DNA of 64,000 nt from Candidatus Bathyarchaeota archaeon. Lineage in GTDB: Archaea; Thermoproteota; Bathyarchaeia; 40CM-2-53-6. How positions within the stretch are numbered: the first letter of the stretch is position 1; every line of letters starts with the position of its first letter. Positions 41,815-50,231 of this stretch are shown piece by piece. The stretch is from contig VBBQ01000030.1 in assembly GCA_005888755.1 (NCBI GenBank), positions 1 to 64,000 of the forward strand, given 5' to 3'. The position numbers were made by a program, and so were the translations under genes. Under the pieces are notes generated by a model. It was not told the origin of the DNA. It searched no databases and saw only the letters and a list, made by a program, of their open reading frames with translations.

Positions 41815-42894
41815 TTGCGTTGGCCAACTACAAGGCGGAAGGAGATCGAGGGCAAGATTCAGAGTCAAACTACTTCAACAGGTCAGGTCATAATCAACTC
41901 AGGCCTCGTCTTGCCTACGGAGACAAAGAGTACCGAAGCTGCCGCTCTGGCTCAAACGGTTGTGAGTCAAGTTGAGCCTCGAACCTGGGCTGTATACTCT
42001 GGGCTCGTTCTCACGATGTTCATCTGGGGACTCGCGTGGCCTGTCGGACGAGCCCTCGAGATAGCAAATCTTCCACCAGTCTCTATAGCCGCGATAAGAT
42101 ACACAATTGTCGTCCCAATCCTATTCGCTATTCTCTGGTTGAGAGAGGGGTCTTTCAGAATCGACAGATCATGGATACCGACACTTGTGATAATGGGCGT
42201 CCTCAACACGACACTCTATCAGATCTTCTTTCTCTACGGGGTCAAGTATGCGGCTGCTAGCGACGACTCGTTAGTTATCGGATTCGGTCCCGTGTTGATA
42301 GCCATCATGGCCAGTTTCGTCCTCAAAGAGCGCCTGTCTGGGACCAAGGTTCTGGGATTCGCCTCCGGACTTGCAGGAATCGTCGCGATTTCCCTGTTCT
42401 CACCTAACACCGGCGCTGGGTTTTCCAACCGACTGCTAGGAGTGACCTTGGTTTTTGGGGGCGCCACTGCATATGCTCTGTACACGATAATTCTGAGAAG
42501 ATTCATTGCGGCCAACCATAGCGAGAACCACGGCTCCCAACCTTCTTCGTTATCGATACTCTCATGGATCAGCCTCTTCGGATGGTTCTTCTTCATACCC
42601 TTCTCGTTACTAGAAGCTCCCTGGAATTACACATGGGATGCCGCCTCATGGGCGGGAATAATCTACCTGGCCGTACTGTCAACCGTCGTCGGGTATTTCC
42701 TCTACATTGAAGGTGTCTCAAAGATCGGAGCAGGACGGTCGGCAATATTTGGGAATCTTGTCCCAGTATTCGGGGTCCTCACGTCGTATCTTCTGCTCGG
42801 AGAGAGCCTTAGCTCCTGGACCGCAGTCAGCTTCCTCCTTATCTTCGCTGGAGTACTATTGGTTAATCGAAAGCCGAAGAGCTCCGGTTCCTGA
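41815..42894 (+). CDS. EamA/DMT-family transporter
   Basis: Drug/metabolite exporter with ten membrane helices in two EamA repeats. First repeat includes FIWGLAWPVGRALEIANLPP and VSIAAIRYTIVVPILFAILW; the second includes VTLVFGGATAYALYTIILRR and VPVFGVLTSYLLLGESLSSW, both with the conserved EamA end. The start is uncertain: ATG 41815 gives a long polar N-terminus, while TTG or GTG codons near 41911-41962 would give a more usual protein. Substrate unknown. Ends 53 bases before the CDF gene. Confidence 0.9.
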   Translation: MRWPTTRRKEIEGKIQSQTTSTGQVIINSGLVLPTETKSTEAAALAQTVVSQVEPRTWAVYSGLVLTMFIWGLAWPVGRALEIANLPPVSIAAIRYTIVVPILFAILWLREGSFRIDRSWIPTLVIMGVLNTTLYQIFFLYGVKYAAASDDSLVIGFGPVLIAIMASFVLKERLSGTKVLGFASGLAGIVAISLFSPNTGAGFSNRLLGVTLVFGGATAYALYTIILRRFIAANHSENHGSQPSSLSILSWISLFGWFFFIPFSLLEAPWNYTWDAASWAGIIYLAVLSTVVGYFLYIEGVSKIGAGRSAIFGNLVPVFGVLTSYLLLGESLSSWTAVSFLLIFAGVLLVNRKPKSSGS

Positions 42895-42946
42895 GCCCAT
42901 TTCTAATACTCTTAACTTCAAGAGAGCGCGAGGAGCGTTACCTCTC

Positions 42947-43852
42947 TTGGGCCTAGACCTTTCAGTATCATCCCGTAGTGCTGAGAAGCGTCTCTGGATC
43001 GCTCTCATCATATCCTCAGTAATTGCCATCATTGAGTTCACCGGGGGCTTTCTAGGCCAGAGCCTCGCATTGGTCAGCGACTCCGGCCATGTCCTAACCG
43101 ACGTTCTAGCGGTTGGTGTAGGCATCCTCACACTGAGACTGGGACGGAAGCCTCATACTGCAAGACGGACCTTCGGCTATCATAGAGCAGAGATTTTCGC
43201 GGCCCTGATCAATGGGTCTGTCCTGATAGCCGCTGCCTTCCTGATAATTTTCGAAGCGTACCTGAGACTTCGCCAACCTCCAACGGTCCAAGGACCGCTC
43301 GTCCTAGCAATAGCATCAATCGGTCTCATGGGAAACCTCTCTAGCGCGGGCTTGCTGTCCCAGTGGAGAGGGTCCAACCTCAATGTCAAGGGCGTATTCC
43401 TCCACACGGTCGGAGACGTCCTCTCATCCCTCGCCGTGATCGTTAGCAGTCTGATCGTGATATTCACGGGGTACCTTGGAATTGACCCGCTCGCCGCAGC
43501 TATCATCGGTGTCTTGATCATGCGAAGCGCCTTTGTCCTCGTCAGAGACTCGACAAACATCCTTCTCGAAGCAACCCCCCGACAGATGCAACTAGAGACC
43601 ATAGCCAAGACAATTCGCAGCGTCGACGGGGTGAAGGGAGTGCACGACCTTCACGTTTGGACCATTACATCCGGTCTCTACGCGCTCAGCGGACACATTA
43701 CCGTAGGCACCGACAGCATCGGTCAAGGCTCAACAATCGCGGAGAAGATAGAAGTCAAGCTAAAGGAGTCATTCGGAATAGAACACGTCACCCTTCAAGT
43801 CGAGAGAGAGACGCTAGAGAATATTCAGGAACACGAATCTTCTACGATTTGA
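42947..43852 (+). CDS. Cation diffusion facilitator (ZnT-like)
   Basis: Proton-coupled divalent cation exporter, probably Zn2+. Six membrane helices; zinc site residues are in SDSGHVLTDVLAVGVG (helix 2) and LHTVGDVLSSLAVIVSS (helix 5). The cytoplasmic C-terminal domain (SVDGVKGVHDLHVWTITSG, then HITVG) is the dimerising ferredoxin-like fold. TTG 42947 preceded by GCGAGGAGC gives a 301-residue protein, the family norm; the frame extends upstream only because it overlaps the EamA gene in another frame. Confidence 0.92.
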   Translation: MGLDLSVSSRSAEKRLWIALIISSVIAIIEFTGGFLGQSLALVSDSGHVLTDVLAVGVGILTLRLGRKPHTARRTFGYHRAEIFAALINGSVLIAAAFLIIFEAYLRLRQPPTVQGPLVLAIASIGLMGNLSSAGLLSQWRGSNLNVKGVFLHTVGDVLSSLAVIVSSLIVIFTGYLGIDPLAAAIIGVLIMRSAFVLVRDSTNILLEATPRQMQLETIAKTIRSVDGVKGVHDLHVWTITSGLYALSGHITVGTDSIGQGSTIAEKIEVKLKESFGIEHVTLQVERETLENIQEHESSTI

Positions 43853-43877
43853 GCGATCTGTGTTGACTTTCCGGAAG

Positions 43878-44732
43878 TCAATTGGATGATGGCTTTCGAG
43901 GGACAGCGAGCGCGTTCAGCTCGTCAAATGTTATCGCACCCTCGACCAGATTTTCGTACGTTCCTTTCTCAAGCACTTCTTTGGCTGCTCGTTTCAGGAG
44001 GCCCATCGCGGCATAAGATGGGGTGGGACCGAAGCTCACACGGGCGACACCAAGTCTCTGTAGTTCACTGACAGGCGGGAGACCCTTTCTGACCATGACA
44101 TTGATCGGAAAATCCAGCGCCTTCACGAATCTCGCGATAGAGGCCCCATCGATGAGACCCATCGGGTAGACACAATCAGCCCCTGCATCCCTGTACGCTA
44201 TGGCTCGACGAGTCGCCTCCTTGAACCGCGCCTCTTCGTCACCGTCGGCAAATCTCAAGGCGTCCGTCCGAGCATTAATCACAAGCGGAATTCCCGTGGT
44301 CTCGGCTACCTTTCTGATAGCCTTGACGTTCTCGATCTGTCGCTCGACCGGGTGGAGTTTCCTAGTTGCATGAATGAAATCCTCGATGTTTACTCCAATG
44401 GCTCCAGCTTTGAGAATCGCCTTGACTGTCGCCAATACTTCTTTTGAGGTCTTTCCAAAGCCTGCGACAATGTCGGCAGAAAGTGGAACCGACAGGATCC
44501 TTGCGATTCTTCCAACAGCTGAGACAAATTCCTGCCTGTCGATTACTTCGCCGTCAGGATAGCCCAGGGATACCAGCATGCCCGCGCTAGACGTCGCGAC
44601 CGCAGGGAACCCTGCATCTTCAAACACGCGCGCGCTCGGAACATCCCACGCGTTCGGAAGAACTAAGATCCGTTTCCCATGGTGAAGGGCACGAAAATCC
44701 TCTGCTTTTTCCTCTTGAGATTTCAAGGGCAT
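43878..44732 (-). CDS. Isocitrate lyase/PEP mutase superfamily enzyme
   Basis: TIM-barrel enzyme of the ICL/PEPM family (oxaloacetate decarboxylase or phosphonomutase-like). Visible are VLPNAWDVPSARVFEDAGFP, SLGYPDGEVIDRQEFV, SADIVAGFGKTSKEVLATVK, IGVNIEDFIHATRKLHPVER and PLVINARTDALRF, the metal and substrate-binding blocks of the family. The catalytic KKCGH loop of isocitrate lyase is absent, so it is not an isocitrate lyase. The precise substrate cannot be assigned. ATG 44732. Confidence 0.9.
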   Translation of the reverse strand: MPLKSQEEKAEDFRALHHGKRILVLPNAWDVPSARVFEDAGFPAVATSSAGMLVSLGYPDGEVIDRQEFVSAVGRIARILSVPLSADIVAGFGKTSKEVLATVKAILKAGAIGVNIEDFIHATRKLHPVERQIENVKAIRKVAETTGIPLVINARTDALRFADGDEEARFKEATRRAIAYRDAGADCVYPMGLIDGASIARFVKALDFPINVMVRKGLPPVSELQRLGVARVSFGPTPSYAAMGLLKRAAKEVLEKGTYENLVEGAITFDELNALAVPRKPSSN

Positions 44733-44782
44733 CTGGGTTGACTCGTCCGTACTACGTCAACTTTGTTTCAATAATTCTCTTG

Positions 44783-45703
44783 CTATAGGACCAGTTCCTT
44801 TGGGACCATCCTCATGGCTTTCGCATGTGGGTTCTCTGGGAACAGCTCGGGATGTATCATGTGAGCTAGGATCTCAAGTCCATCTACCACCCTGGGGCCT
44901 GACCTGCTGAAATACGCGGACGCATCGACCGCATAGATTCTCGAGGACTGGAACGCGGGGATCTTCTCCCATCCTTCGTACGACGCCAGCACGTGGGCCT
45001 CTTCCATAACTTGACTTGTCTCGAACCCGCAGGGAGAGAGTACGACTATCTCAGGTTGGTACTCAACAACTTCGTCCCATCCAATTCTGTGAGAAGGCTT
45101 GCCGAGACGGCCAAGCCCGTCAACTCCTCCAGCGTAATCGACCATCTCGGGAATCCAGTGTCCGCCCGCCCAGGGAGGCTGAAGCCACTCCATAAAGAAA
45201 ACCCGCGGCCTATGTCGTACCGTCTGCGCTTTCTCCTTTACCATGTTTATTCTTTGAAGCATCTGCCGAGCCAGTTTCTCAGCTTCTGCCAGCCTGCCCG
45301 TCATCCTGCCAACTAACAAGATGTTGTCGACAATCTCTTCCAGATTCGTCGGTTCTAGCGAGACGATCTTCGTATCTGCATTCAAGACCCGAGCCGCTTC
45401 CTTGACCTTAGTATAGGAAACGGCACAAACATGACAGAGTTCCTGAGTCAGAATAAGATCCGGTTTCAACTTCTCAAGAAGCTTCTCGTCAATCTCGTAA
45501 ATGTCGCCTCCGCGCTGTCCCACTTCCCTGTCAACCTCCAAGCTTCTGTGGATCTTCTGGTGAATCGCCGACTTCGTCAAAACCGGCCGATTGGACGCTT
45601 CATGAGGATAATCACACTCATGGGACACCGCGACAACTTGGTCTCCAAGACCGAGAGCGAATGCGATCTCTGTGGCGCTGGGAAGTAGGGAGCAAATTCT
45701 CAT
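44783..45703 (-). CDS. BtuF-like cobalamin-binding protein without signal peptide
   Basis: Substrate-binding fold of cobalamin/iron-chelate transporters. It starts RICSLLPSATEIAFALGLGD and contains HECDYPHEA, ILTQELCHVCAVSYTKVK and GMTGRLAEAEK-type blocks, as in proteins annotated as cobalamin-binding. No signal peptide or lipobox is present, so it is probably cytoplasmic; the ELCHVC cysteines are typical of this intracellular subfamily. ATG 45703. It is divergent from the ECF S-component gene with 81 bases between, and a TATA-like stretch there can serve both directions. Part of the proposed B12 cluster. Confidence 0.82.
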   Translation of the reverse strand: MRICSLLPSATEIAFALGLGDQVVAVSHECDYPHEASNRPVLTKSAIHQKIHRSLEVDREVGQRGGDIYEIDEKLLEKLKPDLILTQELCHVCAVSYTKVKEAARVLNADTKIVSLEPTNLEEIVDNILLVGRMTGRLAEAEKLARQMLQRINMVKEKAQTVRHRPRVFFMEWLQPPWAGGHWIPEMVDYAGGVDGLGRLGKPSHRIGWDEVVEYQPEIVVLSPCGFETSQVMEEAHVLASYEGWEKIPAFQSSRIYAVDASAYFSRSGPRVVDGLEILAHMIHPELFPENPHAKAMRMVPKELVL

Positions 45704-45740
45704 TTTCGGACCTTGTAGCTCACTTCATTGTTCTCGGAAA

Positions 45741-45774
45741 GGATATATTTAACGGGCGGGTAACTTTGCCCGCT
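45741..45774. promoter_or_regulatory. Shared TATA box and 19-bp operator upstream of ECF S component
   Basis: A TATA-like stretch (GGATATATTTAA, 45741-45752) reads as a promoter in both directions (AAATATAT on the minus strand). Right after it lies GCGGGTAACTTTGCCCGCT (45756-45774), an imperfect palindrome with arms GCGGG and CCCGC. The same 19 bases recur at 48673-48691. Placed at the expected transcription start of the gene at 45785, it looks like a repressor site. The repeat is seen directly; regulation is inferred. Confidence 0.65.
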
Positions 45775-45784
45775 TCTCCCACCC

Positions 45785-46465
45785 TTGAGCAGCCAACTCA
45801 GCCCACCAACGGTCTTCGACCGACCTTCAACCAAAGCCATGATTGTATCAGTTTTCACAGCACTTTCCCTTGCGACCAACTATGCGCTCATTGGTTTTCA
45901 AAACGTCAAACTAATGGACACTCTGGTCTTCATCGTTGCATTCCTCTTCGGCGTTCGGCTTGGAATCGGAGTCGCCGTATCTACTTGGCTTGTCTATGGG
46001 CTGGTCAATCCCAACGGGGTGGACGGTCCCATCATCCTATCTTTCTTGATCCTGGGAGAGTGTTTCTACGCCCTCAGCGGAGCTATCCTCAGCCGAACCT
46101 CTGTCGGCCAAGAACTCTCGAAGGTGAAACCGACTGATGATAGCCCGAGAATTACGGGAAGAACTGGCGTCTTCCGAAGCCTCGGTCGACGAATTAGAAT
46201 ACTGAATCCGACCCGGAGCCTTGTATTCGCGCTGGTTGGCTTGCAAGCCACTTTTGGTTACGACTTGCTCACAAACTTTGCAAGCTGGGTCTTCTTGACC
46301 ACTTCTCTCTATCAGGCCTTCATCATAGGCAACATTATCGGTGCCCCCTTCTCAGTTGCGCACGAGAGTAGCAACACAATATTCTTCGCAACCGTGGCGC
46401 CTGCTGTTATCGTTGCAGCCAGACGTATGGGAATAGGATTCCACGCAAGAGGTCGAGTCAATTGA
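45785..46465 (+). CDS. ECF transporter S component (vitamin-binding membrane protein)
   Basis: 226 residues with six membrane helices: SVFTALSLATNYALIGFQNV, then LMDTLVFIVAFLFGVRLG (typical N-terminal helices of ECF S components), a glycine-rich region, and NPTRSLVFALVGLQATFGYD leading to the last two helices. S components bind a vitamin and dock onto a shared energising module (A and T subunits), which is not in this window. TTG 45785. The next gene overlaps its stop by four bases. Its neighbours point to cobalamin as ligand, by inference. Confidence 0.75.
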   Translation: MSSQLSPPTVFDRPSTKAMIVSVFTALSLATNYALIGFQNVKLMDTLVFIVAFLFGVRLGIGVAVSTWLVYGLVNPNGVDGPIILSFLILGECFYALSGAILSRTSVGQELSKVKPTDDSPRITGRTGVFRSLGRRIRILNPTRSLVFALVGLQATFGYDLLTNFASWVFLTTSLYQAFIIGNIIGAPFSVAHESSNTIFFATVAPAVIVAARRMGIGFHARGRVN

Positions 46466-46983
46466 GGGTCGGTTTCATCAGTCAGCACAAGGCATTCTTC
46501 TCAATCATCATTCTATTAGCCGCGATAATCGTCGCCGTCCAAGGTAGTGCTTTCTATTACTATCAGAAATCGAACAGCGCTTGCCCAAGTCCCTGCCAGG
46601 GATCCACGGTCACGGTCGAGACTCTGATAAACTACGGAAATGGAACTAGTCAATGGATTAACAGGAGCAACATACCTTCGAGCTGGAACTTCTACGACTT
46701 GACGAATAATATCACGACGGTTCAAGCCATTTATTATGGACCCCCGACCTCCGAGCACCTGGTGACTGGAATAAATGGTGTGCATAGCAACGGGCAATAC
46801 TTCTGGAGCTTGTGGGCTGTATGCCAGAAATCTAAGGCGTGGATAGCGACCAGCGTTGGTGCCGACGCGATTCACTTTACGACCTATCATACGCTTGCTT
46901 GGTTCTACCAAGCGGCAAACTCGCAAGACTCGTCTAACTGGAACCCACCCGTCGCTGGAGCAGCGAAAGTAACTATGTGCTAG
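46462..46983 (+). CDS. Membrane-anchored DUF4430 protein (transcobalamin beta-domain fold)
   Basis: 173 residues: a signal anchor at residues 10-32 (AFFSIIILLAAIIVAVQGSA) followed by an exposed domain with the DUF4430 pattern: VTVETLINYGNGTSQWINRS, WNFYDLTNNITTVQAIYYG, VTGINGVHSNGQYFWSLWAV and HTLAWFYQA. This domain corresponds to the C-terminal half of human transcobalamin/intrinsic factor, which closes over the vitamin. Cysteines at CPSPC and near the end may form disulfides. It overlaps the S-component gene (ATTGA), so the two are one operon. Family call is good, ligand B12 is inference. Confidence 0.75.
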   Translation: MRVGFISQHKAFFSIIILLAAIIVAVQGSAFYYYQKSNSACPSPCQGSTVTVETLINYGNGTSQWINRSNIPSSWNFYDLTNNITTVQAIYYGPPTSEHLVTGINGVHSNGQYFWSLWAVCQKSKAWIATSVGADAIHFTTYHTLAWFYQAANSQDSSNWNPPVAGAAKVTMC

Positions 46984-46986
46984 GAT

Positions 46987-48612
46987 TCAGGTTTTACCGT
47001 CAGCTCTATCCTTCTCCATCTTGTCTTTCATCCTGCGGTTCGATGCTCCGTAGCCACCGCCGCCAGGAGTTGTCACAGTTAGAACGTCACCACTGTTTGC
47101 AGTAAGGGTTGTCTTTGAAGACAAACCGGTGATCAGGTTTCGCCGCACGATCCCATATGCGCCCGGTGATCCCGACATTGCTCCTGACAATCCCCAAGGT
47201 CCGTGGCGTTGTCGCTCTCCCATCAACGAGACGGTAGATTCCCCGGCCAACACCTCTGTGTCTCTCCTGATGCCTAGTCCTCCCCGAAACTTTCCTTTTC
47301 CACCAGAGCCTCGTACCAGTTCGTACTTCTTGATCCTCAGGGGATATGCTGATTCCAGGGCTTCTACAGGCGTGTTCAATGTATTAGTCATGTGACTATG
47401 AATTCCGTCAACCCCGTCTTTGCTGTGCCGGGCGCCGAACCCGCCAGCGATAGTCTCATAGTAGGTGAAGTATTTCCCGGTGCGTGGGTCAATTCCTCCG
47501 ATGGTTACGTTGTTCATTGTCCCTTGACAAGCAGCACATACTCTTTCTGGAGAGATACTGGAGAAGGCCTTGAGAGTTACGTCAACAATTCGTGTCGACG
47601 TTTCCACATTCCCACCTGCCACTGGCGCAGGCGGTTCCGCGTTTACAATGGTCCCGGATGGTGCTGTAACGTGAATGGGTTTGAAGCAGCCTGCGTTTGC
47701 GGGAATCGAAGGATCAGTCACGCAGCGCACCACGTAGTAGACGGCTGACAGAGTGACGCTGTATACAGCGTTCAAGGGTCCCTGAACCTGTTTCGCAGAA
47801 CCGGAGAAATCAAATGCTATTGATTGTGGACCAATGGTGACTTTGACCTTGACCGGGATATCAGTTGTACCAAAACCATCGTCGTCGAGATAGTCAACCG
47901 CCGAAGACGACTTTCTAGGCAACTCCTGAATCCTCTTGAGCATCAGCTCCTCGGAGTAATCGATCAATTGATCCATACCCGCTTCAACTGTTGAGGATCT
48001 CGATTTCTTCAGTAACTCTACCAAACGTTTCGCGCCCACAAGGTTCGCGGCCCGTTGCGCCCTGAGATCTCCCAATCTCTCGTCAGGCGTCCGAACATTC
48101 AACAAGACGAAGTCGAGGATTTGCCGGTTCGGTTTGCCCCTTGTCCAGATTTTGATAGGGGGAATGCGGATTCCTTCCTGGTTAACGTCTCTTGATAGAG
48201 CCGACATGCTTCCAGGCGCTACTCCTCCAACGTCGGAGTGATGGGCACGGTTTGCCGCAAACCCGATTAATCGCTCCTTGAAGAAGATCGGCGAAACCAT
48301 GGTAATGTCCGGAAGATGTGTCCCGCCCCGGTACGGATCGTTGAGGATAATGTCGTCACCTTCCGAAAAGTCATCTTTGAACTCTTTCAGGACTGCCTGT
48401 ACCGAGTATGGCATCGCGCCGAGATGGACTGGAATGTGTTCTGCTTGAGCTACTAGTTGTCCTGAGGCGTTGAAGAGGGCGCAGGAGAAGTCTCTCCTCT
48501 CTTTGATGTTAGGGGAGAAGCTGGATTTTCGGAGGACGACTCCCATCTCTTCGGCGATGGAGATGAGTGAATTCTTGAGAATCTCGAATGATATTGGGTC
48601 AAGATTCTCCAT
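46987..48612 (-). CDS. hyuB: Hydantoinase B/oxoprolinase family protein
   Basis: ATP-dependent N-methylhydantoinase or 5-oxoprolinase, B subunit. The usual motifs are seen: DPISFEILKNSLISIAEEMG at the start, DIILNDPYRGGTHLPDITMV, FAANRAHHSDVGG, CVTDPSIPANAGCFKPIHV, GGNVETSTRIVDV and the end RGSGGKGKFRGGLGIRRDTE. 541 residues is normal. The A subunit is at 50824-52902, also on the minus strand, but two other genes lie between, an unusual split. Substrate (hydantoin, oxoproline or another lactam) is not fixed. Confidence 0.93.
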   Translation of the reverse strand: MENLDPISFEILKNSLISIAEEMGVVLRKSSFSPNIKERRDFSCALFNASGQLVAQAEHIPVHLGAMPYSVQAVLKEFKDDFSEGDDIILNDPYRGGTHLPDITMVSPIFFKERLIGFAANRAHHSDVGGVAPGSMSALSRDVNQEGIRIPPIKIWTRGKPNRQILDFVLLNVRTPDERLGDLRAQRAANLVGAKRLVELLKKSRSSTVEAGMDQLIDYSEELMLKRIQELPRKSSSAVDYLDDDGFGTTDIPVKVKVTIGPQSIAFDFSGSAKQVQGPLNAVYSVTLSAVYYVVRCVTDPSIPANAGCFKPIHVTAPSGTIVNAEPPAPVAGGNVETSTRIVDVTLKAFSSISPERVCAACQGTMNNVTIGGIDPRTGKYFTYYETIAGGFGARHSKDGVDGIHSHMTNTLNTPVEALESAYPLRIKKYELVRGSGGKGKFRGGLGIRRDTEVLAGESTVSLMGERQRHGPWGLSGAMSGSPGAYGIVRRNLITGLSSKTTLTANSGDVLTVTTPGGGGYGASNRRMKDKMEKDRADGKT

Positions 48613-48645
48613 AGCAAGCGTCTAGTCTCGAGTGTTGCTTCGCTT

Positions 48646-48691
48646 AGCTTATATGGGAGGTTCCCGCCCAGAGCGGGTAACTTTGCCCGCT
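48646..48691 (+). promoter_or_regulatory. TATA box and second copy of the 19-bp operator
   Basis: GCTTATATGG (48647-48656) is a TATA-like box; GCGGGTAACTTTGCCCGCT at 48673-48691 is identical to 45756-45774, here extended to a 7-bp dyad (GAGCGGG and CCCGCTC). The TTG that best starts the downstream protein (48683) lies inside the element, so the operator covers the transcription and translation start. Confidence 0.65.
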
Positions 48692-49837
48692 CAGAAGTAC
48701 TCGCTACAAGCTGCAATATGGATCGTTATTCTCCTAACCCTAAGTATCGTCTCGCCAACGCACTATTCCAATGCTGCTACGACTTCTCAAACTTCCGCCG
48801 CAAAAGCAGCCTTGAATTGGCTGTCAAGTCACGAGAAAGCTGACGGGTCTTTCGAGGATTTTTCTCAAATTCCGACTCCTGGTGCGGCTCTTGCGCTTTG
48901 GTTGAATGATTCGCACTCAGCCCAGGCTGGAAGATCTCTTACCTGGCTTGCTTCTCAGCTTGACAACTCCTCAAGCTACGCGTGGGGAGAGGCAGACATT
49001 CCCGGAGCGATGCTCTACACCTTGGCCGTATCGAACAACATTGGGTTGCTTGATAAGTTCGCATTAGTGTCATCGGAGATCGGAGCTTACCAGCAACAGA
49101 GCAGCGGTTTCATCGGGTACTATGCGCAGTCACCGGACGGTAACTACGTACAGGTCGCCACAAGTGTCGACACGGCGATGGCTCTTCGGGGCATGTCTCA
49201 GTCCAACTCTCCAATCTCCTTGCAAAATCGAACTTTCGCACTTGACTATCTCGTGTCACTTCAGAACGTTGATGGAAGTTTCAATCTGACAAGAACGATC
49301 TCCCAGAGCTCTACAGACGCGCTAGGACCTGAGAGGATTAGCATGACTGCTCTGACACTCTTGGCACTGAGATATGCGGGAAAGTACTCTGCAAACGACA
49401 ATACTGTGTCGAAGGCCCTGGACTTCCTAACCAATACGATTTCTAAGAACTTCACAACCACTGGTGATCACGAGGGGCATGTCTACGGTGCCGCGCTGTC
49501 TGCGTTGGCCTTTCAGGCGTACGGTCGAACCGTTCAAGCGTTAGCTTCAGTTGCCTTCATCCTGACCCAGCAAAAATCGGATGGCAGTTTTCTTGATACT
49601 GCAAGGGGATCTTCTCAGAAGACTCTTGATACTGGCTGGGTGACCGTTGCACTGGAGCAAGTTCAGTCGGGACCGTTATTCACTTCTTTTCTCCCTCGAA
49701 TACTCTTGGTCGGGATCATCGTCGCAATAGGAGTTGTCGTAGTTGTCGGTGTTGTGGTTGCCTATCTTGTGCTGAGGCGTCGCGCGGCCATGCAAATGGA
49801 GCCTTCAGGAGCAATCTCTACCATCTCTACTCATTAG
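48683..49837 (+). CDS. Membrane-anchored alpha-toroid protein (transcobalamin alpha-domain-like)
   Basis: From TTG 48683: signal peptide (AAIWIVILLTLSIVSP, cleavage after SNA), then an alpha/alpha toroid of the terpene-cyclase/prenyltransferase repeat type, shown by repeated WL or YL + Q + DGSF blocks: LNWLSSHEKADGSF, FALDYLVSLQNVDGSFN and FILTQQKSDGSFLD. No DCTAE-type catalytic acidic motif is seen, so it is not a cyclase. A C-terminal membrane helix (IIVAIGVVVVVGVVVAYLVL) anchors it with a basic stop. The fold matches the N-terminal domain of transcobalamin. Shares the operator with the S-component operon. B12 binding is inference. Confidence 0.72.
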   Translation: MPAQKYSLQAAIWIVILLTLSIVSPTHYSNAATTSQTSAAKAALNWLSSHEKADGSFEDFSQIPTPGAALALWLNDSHSAQAGRSLTWLASQLDNSSSYAWGEADIPGAMLYTLAVSNNIGLLDKFALVSSEIGAYQQQSSGFIGYYAQSPDGNYVQVATSVDTAMALRGMSQSNSPISLQNRTFALDYLVSLQNVDGSFNLTRTISQSSTDALGPERISMTALTLLALRYAGKYSANDNTVSKALDFLTNTISKNFTTTGDHEGHVYGAALSALAFQAYGRTVQALASVAFILTQQKSDGSFLDTARGSSQKTLDTGWVTVALEQVQSGPLFTSFLPRILLVGIIVAIGVVVVVGVVVAYLVLRRRAAMQMEPSGAISTISTH

Positions 49838-50231
49838 AGTAGAAAACAGGAACTACCAAACTCGCCTATTGTCAGCCTTGATCTCGAATCTGGAAGGGGG
49901 GTCCTAGACTTCCCTCGAATCGTTCAGGAAACGGCTTAGAAACCCTTTCTTTTTGCCATCGGACCTAAGCCCGGATCACGCCCTGATTAGCCCGTCTAGT
50001 CCAGTATCAACGCCAGACAGGAAAGCTCCCTCAAGAAACCCGGGGGGGGGTATTGCACAGAACATCTCGCGACGCATGAGTGGTTTCTTCCAGCTTTCCA
50101 CTAGTATCGTTTGCTCGTGTAAGAAACGTAGAAACGAGTGTTCTTAGAATGTCCCGAAAAAGTGGGGCTTTGGTCTTTCCAGGAGCCTCGATGAGGCCCC
50201 GGTTTCTTCTTTTGGCTAGCTCGTACAGTTG
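49838..50231. other. Long intergenic region, no supported gene
   Basis: About 390 bases between convergent genes. A run of eight G at 50042-50049 and a short inverted repeat (GCTCGTGTAAG... CGAGTG near 50112-50140) are visible, plus a GC hairpin around GCCTC-GAT-GAGGC (50187-50199) that may end the upstream gene. A 64-codon frame at 49953 is open but not protein-like. No tRNA or other RNA gene recognised. Confidence 0.3.

Noticed and set aside
43886-44071. Plus-strand frame opposite the ICL/PEPM gene
   Set aside because: Antisense shadow of a conserved enzyme.
45661-46137. 158-codon plus-strand frame overlapping the ECF S component
   Set aside because: Different frame from the conserved membrane protein; low-quality composition.
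49953-50147. 64-codon frame in the 49.8-50.2 kb gap
   Set aside because: Pro/Ser/Arg-rich, crosses a run of eight G, no family and no good start.
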